This document shows positions 36,223-42,930 of a stretch of DNA of 64,000 nucleotides, in pieces. The DNA lies in assembly GCA_002352215.1 (NCBI GenBank), contig DEIB01000038.1, positions 177,150 through 241,149 of the forward strand, given 5' to 3'. Every line of letters begins with the position of its first letter. Within the stretch, counting starts at the first letter, position 1. The notes under the pieces are model-generated. The model searched no databases and was not told the origin of the DNA. It was given only the letters and a program-made list of their open reading frames with translations. The position numbers and the translations under genes were made by a program. The DNA comes from Chthonomonas sp. UBA2785 (GTDB taxonomy: Bacteria; Armatimonadota; Fimbriimonadia; Fimbriimonadales; Fimbriimonadaceae).

Positions 36223-36858
36223 ATGAAACTCAATCGAGTCTTTGGCGCGGGCATTCTCGTGGCGGTCGCCGCGTTTGCACAAGCCGACACTTTAAAGTTC
36301 AAGGGCCTTGATGCCAACAAGAGCCAAAACGTCACCATCAAGTACGATGGCGCCAGCCTTACGGTGGGTGCGGGCCTCGCTCGTCTCTCGCTCAACGGCG
36401 GCCCGGACCACTTCGGTCTGTGTGTCGACCTCGACCACTGGAACACCAATGGTCTGACCTACGACGTCAACGTCAAGCCGATCGCCCAGCAAGGCCCCAA
36501 TGCCACGCGCGCTGCCTACCTGCTCAACACGTTCTCTTCGACCGTGACCAGCAAGGCCCAGGGTGCCGCCCTGCAGCTCGCCGTGTGGGACGTGATCTAC
36601 GACAACGGTGACGGCTTCTCCAAGGGTCGCTTCCGCACCAGCAGCGTCTCCACCGACGCCCTGCTGACGGCCAACACCTACCTCCAGCAGTCCGTGAGCC
36701 AAACGAGCGCGGCCGCTGTGTGGTACGAAGCCAAGAATCACGGCAAGTACAACAAGAGCAACCAGGACTTCATGGCCGCCGCCGTTCCGGAACCGGCCAG
36801 CATGATTGCCCTCGGGGCGGGCCTCCTCGCCCTCGCTCGACGACGCCGCCGCGCCTAA
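36223..36858 (+). CDS. PEP-CTERM surface/exported protein
   Basis: A 211-residue exported protein. Residues 1-21 are a signal peptide; the middle is beta-rich with a VDLDHWNTNGLTYDV segment and an AWDVIYDNGDGF-like block (ALQLAVWDVIYDNGDG) seen in many PEP-CTERM proteins. The C-terminus from residue 188 has the sorting signal: VPEPAS, a hydrophobic helix, then RRRRRA. Such proteins are processed by exosortase (EpsH/XrtA) and linked to exopolysaccharide; no exosortase gene is here. GGGAG lies 8 nt before the ATG. A strong terminator follows. Confidence 0.9.
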   Translation: MKLNRVFGAGILVAVAAFAQADTLKFKGLDANKSQNVTIKYDGASLTVGAGLARLSLNGGPDHFGLCVDLDHWNTNGLTYDVNVKPIAQQGPNATRAAYLLNTFSSTVTSKAQGAALQLAVWDVIYDNGDGFSKGRFRTSSVSTDALLTANTYLQQSVSQTSAAAVWYEAKNHGKYNKSNQDFMAAAVPEPASMIALGAGLLALARRRRRA

Positions 36859-36880
36859 GCCTGGCTTGTCCCCGACTCGA

Positions 36881-36919
36881 CGCCCGAAGGTTCCGTAACG
36901 AACCCTCGGGCGTTTTCTT
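36881..36919 (+). terminator. Intrinsic terminator of the PEP-CTERM gene
   Basis: A 13-bp stem with one mismatch (CGCCCGAAGGTTC / GAACCCTCGGGCG, loop CGTAAC) followed by TTTTCTTT, 22 nt after the stop. Confidence 0.9.
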
Positions 36920-36962
36920 TCGTCAAAGCCTCCAAGCCAAGGTGAACATCCAACCTTTTGGC

Positions 36963-36985
36963 GTGATATATCAGTAAAATATCAC
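36963..36985. promoter_or_regulatory. Palindromic operator candidate before the B12 regulator
   Basis: GTGATAT, 9 nt, ATATCAC: a perfect 7-9-7 inverted repeat ending 13 nt before the start codon and abutting the SD (GGAG at 36987-36990). ArsR-family proteins commonly bind AT-rich palindromes at their own promoter, so autoregulation is likely. Confidence 0.65.
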
Positions 36986-36998
36986 TGGAGCATATCGA

Positions 36999-37961
36999 AT
37001 GGACATTGTGATGTTGCTGTTGCGCGAGATAAGCGAGGTCTCAAAGCGCACCATCTTGGCCGAACTCAAGAGCGGCCCACGCAACGTCACCGAGCTTGTG
37101 CTCGCCAGTGGCCTGAAGCAGCCAAACGTCAGCAACCACCTCGCCAAGATGCGTGCCAAGGGAATCATTCGCTCCCACAAGGTGGGCCGGCAAGTGTATT
37201 ACAGCCTGGCCGGACCGGACGTTGAGACGGCGTTGACCAATCTCCTGAGCCCCCAAGACGCTGCCGACGAACCGGAGATCATTCTCGACCGGACACTGGT
37301 CAAGAAGTTTGCCCGCGCCGCCTGCGCTGCGAATGAAGCCGAATGCACGCAGATTGTGGACGCCCTTCTCCGCGCCCAAGAGGAGCCCGAGACGATCTAC
37401 GAGCAACTCTTCGCCGAATCCATGGCGCTGATTGGCGAATGGTGGATGGTCGAAGCGATTGACGAAGGCCAAGAGCACCTGGCGAGCGCCATTGTCGAGC
37501 GCCTCATGGCGCGCGTGTCGCATTTCTCAACGGTGGCCGGGCTGACCAGCAACAATACGGCCCTGGTAGGCTGCTGCGCCGGCAATTGGCACTCCATCGG
37601 TGCCCGCATGGTCGCCGATGTGATGCGGATGGCAGGCTGGCGGGTGATGTACTTGGGCGCGAACGTGCCCACCGAAGCCTTTATCAAGGCCGCCAAGGAG
37701 CACGCCCCCGAAATGGTGATGGTGAGCTGCGCCACGGGTGAAACCATGACCGAGTGCTTGGAACTCATCGAACGCCTGGACGACTGCCGGGGGGCCGAGA
37801 AGCAGTTCTCCATCGGCGTCGGCGGCCGGGCCGTGACCGAAAGCCCCCAGCCCTGCCTGGATGCCGGCGCAGACTTCGTGGCCACCCACCTGCGTGCCAT
37901 TCGGCACATGGTATTGCCGGAATACGAGCGCGGCGGTGCCTTCCCGAGCGGCGTCTTCTAA
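36999..37961 (+). CDS. ArsR-type HTH regulator fused to B12-binding domain
   Basis: A 320-residue transcription factor. Residues 8-72 are an ArsR-like winged helix (ELVLASGLKQPNVSNHLAKM, then a wing GRQVYYSL). Residues about 95-180 are a B12-cap helical bundle with W149-x9-E159-H160, the motif that holds the adenosyl group in the CarH photoreceptor. Residues about 186-305 are a cobalamin-binding Rossmann domain with His198 (NWHSIG) as probable lower ligand, then VSCAT and GVGG. CarH uses a MerR HTH, so this is a different architecture. The CarH light-state His next to Trp is Met150 here. Expected role: B12- or light-dependent repressor; its targets are unknown. Confidence 0.85.
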   Translation: MDIVMLLLREISEVSKRTILAELKSGPRNVTELVLASGLKQPNVSNHLAKMRAKGIIRSHKVGRQVYYSLAGPDVETALTNLLSPQDAADEPEIILDRTLVKKFARAACAANEAECTQIVDALLRAQEEPETIYEQLFAESMALIGEWWMVEAIDEGQEHLASAIVERLMARVSHFSTVAGLTSNNTALVGCCAGNWHSIGARMVADVMRMAGWRVMYLGANVPTEAFIKAAKEHAPEMVMVSCATGETMTECLELIERLDDCRGAEKQFSIGVGGRAVTESPQPCLDAGADFVATHLRAIRHMVLPEYERGGAFPSGVF

Positions 37962-37980
37962 GTCACCGTAAGCACAAACA

Positions 37981-38023
37981 AAAACGCCCCTCGCGGCCCG
38001 GATTCGGGCTCAAGGGGCGTTTT
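37981..38023. terminator. Bidirectional terminator between B12 regulator and rplT
   Basis: A perfect 10-bp stem AAAACGCCCC/GGGGCGTTTT with an inner CCCG/CGGG pairing. The A and T tracts flanking it allow termination in both directions. Confidence 0.9.
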
Positions 38024-38048
38024 GCCTTTTTGGAATGGAAGGAAAAAG

Positions 38049-38396
38049 TTAGGCCAAGGCTTCCTTCACGAGCGCGCGGAACGCGTCCATGTCGGCAATG
38101 GCGAGCTCGGACAGCATCTTGCGGTTCACTTGCATGCCCTTTTCGGACATCGCGTGGATCAAGTCGCTGTACTTGGTGTCGCATTCGTGGCAAGCGGCGC
38201 TGATACGCACAATCCACTGCCGCCGAAAATCGCGCTTCTTAGCGCGGCGGTCGCGGAAGGCGTACTGCCCCGACTTCATTACCTGCTCGTGGGCATTCTT
38301 AAAGGCGCCACTCTTGCGCCCGAAGTACCCCGAGGCCTTCTTCAATATCTTGCGGTGGCGCTTTTGGCGCATGATCCCGCGTTTGACTCGTGCCAT
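38049..38396 (-). CDS. rplT: 50S ribosomal protein L20
   Basis: A 115-residue ribosomal protein of normal length, starting MARVKRGIMRQKRHRKILK, with a basic helical N-terminal extension and the globular C-terminal part (AACHECDTKYSDLIHAMSEK). It is needed for 23S folding early in assembly and is a known translational autoregulator of its operon in E. coli and Bacillus. It lies downstream of rpmI across an 86-nt gap containing two hairpins. AAAGGAGA precedes the ATG. Confidence 0.97.
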   Translation of the reverse strand: MARVKRGIMRQKRHRKILKKASGYFGRKSGAFKNAHEQVMKSGQYAFRDRRAKKRDFRRQWIVRISAACHECDTKYSDLIHAMSEKGMQVNRKMLSELAIADMDAFRALVKEALA

Positions 38397-38418
38397 GTTT
38401 TGTTGTCTCCTTTAGGTT

Positions 38419-38432
38419 CCTGCCTTCGCAGG
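38419..38432 (-). other. Hairpin in the rplT leader
   Basis: On the minus strand CCTGC-GAAG-GCAGG is a perfect 5-bp stem with a tetraloop, within a larger possible GGTT/AACC pairing. It ends about 22 nt before the rplT start and could be an L20 target. Confidence 0.45.
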
Positions 38433-38474
38433 GGTCGAACCAGTTCCCAGCCCTCTCAGGCGGTAGTGGTAGAG

Positions 38475-38495
38475 GCTCGGGCTCAGAGCCCGAGC
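38475..38495 (-). other. Perfect hairpin straddling the rpmI stop codon
   Basis: GCTCGGGCT, 3-nt loop, AGCCCGAGC: a 9-bp perfect stem covering the last rpmI codons and its TGA. No T-tract follows, so it is not a simple terminator. It may be an RNA-processing, stability or regulatory element within the operon. Confidence 0.6.
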
Positions 38496-38683
38496 AGTCG
38501 GCGAACGCGGCGGCGTTCGGTCTTGCTCAGTTCGGCATCTTGGTCCAGTCGTCGCTTTTGCGCACCGCTCTTGTTAAAGAACATGTGGTTGTTGTACGAC
38601 TTACGCCGAATGATCTTGCCCGTCCCCGAGATCTTGAACCGCTTCGCTGCTGTCTTGCTTGTCTTCAGTTTTGCCTTGGGCAT
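38483..38683 (-). CDS. rpmI: 50S ribosomal protein L35
   Basis: A 66-residue basic ribosomal protein with the family pattern MPKAKLKTSKTAAKRFKISG and a C-terminal RRRVRRLL segment. The first 83 nt overlap the end of infC in another frame, so its ribosome-binding site (AGGAAG, about 9 nt upstream) is inside the infC coding sequence. It sits in the classical infC-rpmI-rplT order. Confidence 0.96.
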   Translation of the reverse strand: MPKAKLKTSKTAAKRFKISGTGKIIRRKSYNNHMFFNKSGAQKRRLDQDAELSKTERRRVRRLLGL

Positions 38684-39224
38684 TCTTTTTGCTTCCTATG
38701 GCCTTGGGGTTTATCACCACGACCATTTCCATTCCGCTCATCACGGGATCCCGGTCAGGTTTCCCAATCTCCTCTACGCGCTCAATGAGCTTCATTAAGC
38801 GTGCTCGGCCCACTTCGGGGTGAGTTAGCTGCTTCTTGCGGAAGCGGCAAACCACACGCACCTTGTGGCCTTCTTCAAGGAACTTGATCGTCGAGCGCAC
38901 CGCCACCATCAGGTCGTGGTCCGCAATCACCGGGCTTATTTTTATACCCTTGACTTCTTGCTTCTTAGGCTTGTTGTCCTTTGTCCGCTTGGCGAGCTCG
39001 TACTTGTACTTGCCGTAATCCACGATGCGGCACACCGGCGGATCGGCCTGAGCGGCCACCAAAACGAGGTCAAGCCCTTCGGCCTGTGCTCGATTCACAG
39101 CCTCCCGGGTATCCAGGACCCCTAGCTGCGCGCCATCGGACCCGATGACCCGCACCTCCTTCAAACGAAACAGCCGTTCGTTGATGTCCGGGAGCGGCTC
39201 ACGCCGGACCGGACGTCGGCCCAT
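38601..39224 (-). CDS. infC: Translation initiation factor IF-3, with C-terminal extension
   Basis: A 207-residue IF-3. The N-domain has INERLFRLKEVRVIGSDG and the linker, and the C-domain has KGIKISPVIADHDL, VRVVCRFRKKQLTHPEVG and MEMVVVINPK. After the normal end (near Lys174) there is a 33-residue acidic/polar tail ending QDHSA that is encoded largely over the start of rpmI. IF-3 selects the start codon and initiator tRNA. The start drawn is ATG 39224; a short AGG lies before it. Unusual initiator codons known for infC elsewhere are not used here. Confidence 0.95.
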   Translation of the reverse strand: MGRRPVRREPLPDINERLFRLKEVRVIGSDGAQLGVLDTREAVNRAQAEGLDLVLVAAQADPPVCRIVDYGKYKYELAKRTKDNKPKKQEVKGIKISPVIADHDLMVAVRSTIKFLEEGHKVRVVCRFRKKQLTHPEVGRARLMKLIERVEEIGKPDRDPVMSGMEMVVVINPKAIGSKKNAQGKTEDKQDSSEAVQDLGDGQDHSA

Positions 39225-39332
39225 GCGGCCTATGGACGTACCTCACTGCAAGAAATGGTATGCGTCATTCGGTTCCATTCTACTATCGGCAACACCAAGA
39301 AAGGAAAGGAGGGCGGTAACCTCCCTAGTCAC

Positions 39333-41498
39333 ATGTGGAATCGACGCGCTCATGTCTGTGTCATCGGAGCGGGAACCATGGGCAGCGGCATCGCCGCCCA
39401 CATGGCCAATCTCGGGTTTCAGGTCACTGTTCTGGACGCCACCGAAGAGACGGCCCGCGCCGCTTGGGAACGCGCCACTAAGGCCCGCCCGCCCCACTTT
39501 ATGGTGCCGGAAACCGCCGAGAACGTGCGCCTGGGCGGCATCTACACCCACCTGCACTGGGCGCAGGAAGCCGACTGGGTGTGCGAAGCCGTAGTGGAGA
39601 AGCTGGACGTCAAGCGCGCCCTCTTTGAACAGCTGGACCAAGCGCTTGGCGAAACCACCATCATCACCACCAACACCAGCGGCCTTGAGATCGAACTTCT
39701 GCGAGAAGGGCGCAGCGAGCGCTTCCGCCGCTCGTTCCTCGGCACCCACTTCTTCAACCCCCCGCGCTACCTCAAACTGCTGGAACTCATCCCGACCTCC
39801 GACACCGACCCCACCGTGGTCGAGCGCATCACTGAGTTTTTGGAGGATCACGCCGCCCGGCGTGTGGTGCGCGCCAAGGACACCCCCGGATTCATCGCCA
39901 ACCGTTACGGCATGTGGAGCATGTTCTCCACCATTCAGGTCACGGAACGCCTGGGGATGACGATTGAAGAGGCCGACGCCATTTGCGGCCCGTTCCTGGG
40001 TCGCCCGCGCAGCGCGGCGTTCCGATTGAACGACCTGGTCGGCCTCGACATCATGATGGACATCGCCAACAACCTGCGCGAGCGATGCCCCCACGATGCG
40101 ATGGCCCAGAGCATGACCGCCCCGCAGTCGCTGGCCGTACTCATGGAAAAGGGCTGGATCGGCAACAAGGCCGGCCAAGGCTACTACCGCAAAGAAGGCC
40201 AAGAATTCCTGAGCTTTGACCTGCAAACCCACGCCTATCGCATGCGCCGCGAGCCCGAGTTTGGGGCGCTGGATGCCCTCGCCCGCCAGCCGCTGGGTGA
40301 GCGCATCGCGGCGGGTCTGGAACTGAAGGATCCCGCCGGCGAGTTCCTGCGCGAATACCTGGTGCCCGCCCTGCGTTATGCAGTCCAGTTGGCCCCGGAA
40401 ATCAGCTACAGCTATCTCGATTTCGACCGAGTCATGCAATGGGGCTTCGGGTGGGAGCAAGGCCCGTTCGCGATGATCGACGCCATCGGCCCCGAGCGCC
40501 TCGGCATCCCCGAAGGTCCGTTCTACAAAGAGAATACGGTCAAGACATTTGCGGGCACCTGGGTGCCGCAGCCGGCCGAACCCAACTACCGAAACATCAG
40601 CGACTTCCCCATCCTGCAGACGTTCGACACGCTTTATGTCCGCGACCTGGGCGACGGCGTGCGCGCGGTCAGCACGCGCACCAAGATGGGCACGGTCAAT
40701 CCGCAGTTGCTGGACGACCTGAACGCCTACCTGGACGGCCACCCGGACCAGCGGTTTGTGCTGACCAGCGAAGCCAAAGTGTTTTCCTTCGGGTTTGACC
40801 TGGGATTCTTCCGAGATCGAATTGACGCCGAGGACTGGTCGGGTGTTGATGGGGCACTGGCGAAGTTCCAGGCCACCTGTCAGCGTCTCAGTCAGCATTC
40901 GTGCGTGGGGGCCATTCACGGCTACGGCATTGGGGGCGGGTTAGAACTCGCCCTGGGTTGTCCGGTCGTCGTGGCTTCTGCCGAAGCGCAGCTCGGCTAC
41001 CCCGAGTCTAAAGTTGGCCTGATTCCTGGCGGCGCCGGCACGGTGCGAATGCGATTGCTCAACCAGGAGAATGCCAAGTCACTCGTCGAGGCCGTCAAAG
41101 TTGTGGCGAAGGGCGAACTGGCGGCCAATGCGGTGCTGGCCCAGCGCCAAGGCATTCTGCGGCGTACCGACGTGATTTCGTTCCACCCAGATCGATTGCT
41201 TGAAGATGCCAAGCAGGCCGCCCTTACCGTGTCCCCTCGACCCTGGCCCGAATGGGGCGCCGTAGTTGGCCCGCTCACGGGGATGATGGATCGCGCGTTT
41301 GACGAATGGGAGAAGGCCGGAGCCACGCGCCACGATCGTAAGATCGCCGACGCCGCTGGCCACGTGTTCTCCAAGCCAAATAGCCTTGACGAAGCGCTCG
41401 CGCGCGAACGACAGGAGTTCGTCGCCCTGATTCAAGAGGGATTGACCCAAGCCCGTATTCGTCACATGCTGGATACCGGCAAGCCCCTCCGAAACTAG
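39333..41498 (+). CDS. Bifunctional 3-hydroxyacyl-CoA dehydrogenase / enoyl-CoA hydratase (FadN-type order)
   Basis: A 721-residue fatty-acid beta-oxidation enzyme with the dehydrogenase first: VIGAGTMGSGIAAHMANLG (NAD site, about 11-29), the HFFNPPRY active-site region, and NRYGMWSMF. A second dehydrogenase C-domain follows. The hydratase is C-terminal, with GGGLELALG and LGYPESKVG, which supply the two catalytic glutamates. This order matches Bacillus FadN, not E. coli FadB. No thiolase is adjacent. I chose ATG 39333, where the NAD fold begins; GGAGG lies 20 nt upstream inside a small hairpin. The HAD gene follows 2 nt after the stop. Confidence 0.9.
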   Translation: MWNRRAHVCVIGAGTMGSGIAAHMANLGFQVTVLDATEETARAAWERATKARPPHFMVPETAENVRLGGIYTHLHWAQEADWVCEAVVEKLDVKRALFEQLDQALGETTIITTNTSGLEIELLREGRSERFRRSFLGTHFFNPPRYLKLLELIPTSDTDPTVVERITEFLEDHAARRVVRAKDTPGFIANRYGMWSMFSTIQVTERLGMTIEEADAICGPFLGRPRSAAFRLNDLVGLDIMMDIANNLRERCPHDAMAQSMTAPQSLAVLMEKGWIGNKAGQGYYRKEGQEFLSFDLQTHAYRMRREPEFGALDALARQPLGERIAAGLELKDPAGEFLREYLVPALRYAVQLAPEISYSYLDFDRVMQWGFGWEQGPFAMIDAIGPERLGIPEGPFYKENTVKTFAGTWVPQPAEPNYRNISDFPILQTFDTLYVRDLGDGVRAVSTRTKMGTVNPQLLDDLNAYLDGHPDQRFVLTSEAKVFSFGFDLGFFRDRIDAEDWSGVDGALAKFQATCQRLSQHSCVGAIHGYGIGGGLELALGCPVVVASAEAQLGYPESKVGLIPGGAGTVRMRLLNQENAKSLVEAVKVVAKGELAANAVLAQRQGILRRTDVISFHPDRLLEDAKQAALTVSPRPWPEWGAVVGPLTGMMDRAFDEWEKAGATRHDRKIADAAGHVFSKPNSLDEALARERQEFVALIQEGLTQARIRHMLDTGKPLRN

Positions 41499-41500
41499 TC

Positions 41501-42280
41501 ATGGCCATGTTCTCCGAAGTCAAAGCGATCTACTTCGATCTGGACGACACGCTGTGCGGCTATTGGGATGCCGCCAAGCGCGCATTGGCCGAGACGTGGG
41601 AAGTGGTGCCCGTGCCGGGCTTTACGCCGGAACAACTGCACGAAGCCTGGGTGGAAGAATTCCGGATCTTTGCCGATGCCCTCAAAACCAGCCACTGGTA
41701 CGAGATCTATCTTTCACAAGGCAGCATCACCCGCACCCAGCTGATGCGCGAAGCCTTGCTGAGGCTCGAGATTGATGATGCGCACCTTGCGTGGAGGCTT
41801 TCGGACGAATACGGGCGCCGTCGCGCCCAGTACCTCAGCCTCTTTGATGACGCCCGCGCCTTGCTGGATGACCTCAAGCCCCGTTACGTTTTGGGCGTGA
41901 TTACCAACGGCCCCGCGGATATTCAGCGCGAAGAGCTTCGCGATTTGGGAATCGAGGGCGTCTTTGACCACTTCTTTATCGAAGGGGAAATGGGAGAAGG
42001 CAAACCCGAGCCGCGCGTGATGGCGCGCGCCACCCAGGCCGCGGGATGTGCCCCGCACGAGATCCTTATGGTGGGCAATAGCTACCGTCACGACATCATC
42101 CCGGCGATGGATGCGGGCTGGCGGACTTGCTGGATTCGCCGCGACAGTGACGTGCCTCCCACCAGCCGCACGGGCAAAGTGGAATCCTTGCCGGAAGGCG
42201 GGCCCGCCCCCGACGCCACGATTGGGCAATTGGACGAGTTGCGCGAATTGTTGGGAATCCGTACACAATTGGCCCCGTAA
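41501..42280 (+). CDS. HAD-superfamily hydrolase
   Basis: A 259-residue phosphatase-like protein with all HAD motifs: FDLDDTLC (nucleophile Asp and acid/base Asp), the ITNG motif II, a lysine in GEGKPEP, and GNSYRHDI with the metal-binding Asp. A C1-type helical cap lies at about 25-95. The best guess is a small-molecule phosphatase of the YjjG/HDHD3 type; the substrate is unknown. It starts 2 nt after the fatty-acid gene, so it is co-transcribed. Two in-frame ATGs (41501 and 41507) are possible. A structured region follows its stop. Confidence 0.87.
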   Translation: MAMFSEVKAIYFDLDDTLCGYWDAAKRALAETWEVVPVPGFTPEQLHEAWVEEFRIFADALKTSHWYEIYLSQGSITRTQLMREALLRLEIDDAHLAWRLSDEYGRRRAQYLSLFDDARALLDDLKPRYVLGVITNGPADIQREELRDLGIEGVFDHFFIEGEMGEGKPEPRVMARATQAAGCAPHEILMVGNSYRHDIIPAMDAGWRTCWIRRDSDVPPTSRTGKVESLPEGGPAPDATIGQLDELRELLGIRTQLAP

Positions 42281-42298
42281 TTGCTAGAATAAAGCGAT

Positions 42299-42348
42299 GA
42301 AGCCAATTGGCTTCGGACTCATAAAGTGGCTCCGAACTTCCTTCGGAG
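42299..42348 (+). other. Mutually exclusive hairpins after the HAD gene
   Basis: Hairpin A is GAAGCC-AATT-GGCTTC (42299-42314). Hairpin C is CTCCGAA...TTCGGAG (42330-42348). An alternative stem pairs TTCGGA (42312-42317) with TCCGAA (42331-42336), which would break both. A terminator hairpin follows at 42366. The layout resembles an attenuator, but no gene lies downstream on this strand; it may instead be a 3' UTR or small RNA. Confidence 0.4.
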
Positions 42349-42365
42349 TGAAATATTCCCCCATT

Positions 42366-42396
42366 CCCCGCTTGTATCCGGCGGGGATTTCTTTTT
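42366..42396 (+). terminator. Intrinsic terminator of the fatty-acid/HAD operon
   Basis: Stem CCCCGC/GCGGGG, loop 9 nt, followed by ATTTCTTTTT. Confidence 0.8.
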
Positions 42397-42409
42397 GAGA
42401 CTTGTCGCT

Positions 42410-42925
42410 TTAGCGGCCGTGGTGTTCGAGAATGCCTTCGGCCACAAACACGGGGGCGCCAGTGCGCACGGCCAAGGCAATCGCGTCACTCGGGCGAGCG
42501 TCGAACATCACATCTTCACGCTGGTGGCGCACAAAAACCTTGGCGTAGAACGTGCCGCTCCACATGTCGTCAATCAGCACCTGGGTGACTTCCCCGCCCA
42601 GCCGCTCCACCATGTTGCGCAGCAAATCGTGCGTGAGCGGGCGATCGGGTTGCTCATCGTTGAGAGCGAAGCTAATCGCGGCGGCTTCGAACGGGCCAAT
42701 GAGGATGGGCAGCTTGCGTACGCCGTCGCTGAGCATCACAAAGCGTTGAACGTTTTCGCTGGTTTTGGCGGCAAAGACGTTCTCCACCTGCACGGCTACA
42801 GGTTCGCGGTTGAAGTCCTCGCCGAGCGCTTCTTCCTGACCAGAGAGGTACGGAAAGAATGCGGACGGAACCTCTTCTTGACCTTCGTTTTGATCATCGG
42901 GCTCGTCGAACCGCTCATCCGCCAT
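42410..42925 (-). CDS. Bifunctional nuclease domain protein (BFN, DUF151)
   Basis: A 171-residue protein. The N-terminal 35 residues are acidic and disordered. The BFN domain (about 45-165) has VQRFVMLSDGVRKLPILIGP, HDLLRNMVERLGGEVTQVLI and the conserved end FDARPSDAIALAVRTGAPVF. BFN proteins are reported to cleave both DNA and RNA in Thermotoga and plants; the physiological role is unclear. I set the start at ATG 42925, where the acidic leader begins, 5 nt after the carB C-half; the two are co-transcribed. Confidence 0.88.
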   Translation of the reverse strand: MADERFDEPDDQNEGQEEVPSAFFPYLSGQEEALGEDFNREPVAVQVENVFAAKTSENVQRFVMLSDGVRKLPILIGPFEAAAISFALNDEQPDRPLTHDLLRNMVERLGGEVTQVLIDDMWSGTFYAKVFVRHQREDVMFDARPSDAIALAVRTGAPVFVAEGILEHHGR

Positions 42926-42930
42926 AGGTT

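Noticed and set aside
42294..42350. Possible tRNA-Met-like or fluoride-riboswitch-like sequence (CTCATAA, GCGATGA)
   Set aside because: The stems flanking CTCATAA do not form an anticodon arm, and the conserved 3' half of the fluoride riboswitch is missing.
42297..42398. 33-codon open frame after the HAD gene
   Set aside because: It has no SD, and its second half is the terminator hairpin and T-tract, so the reading frame is more likely incidental to the RNA structures.
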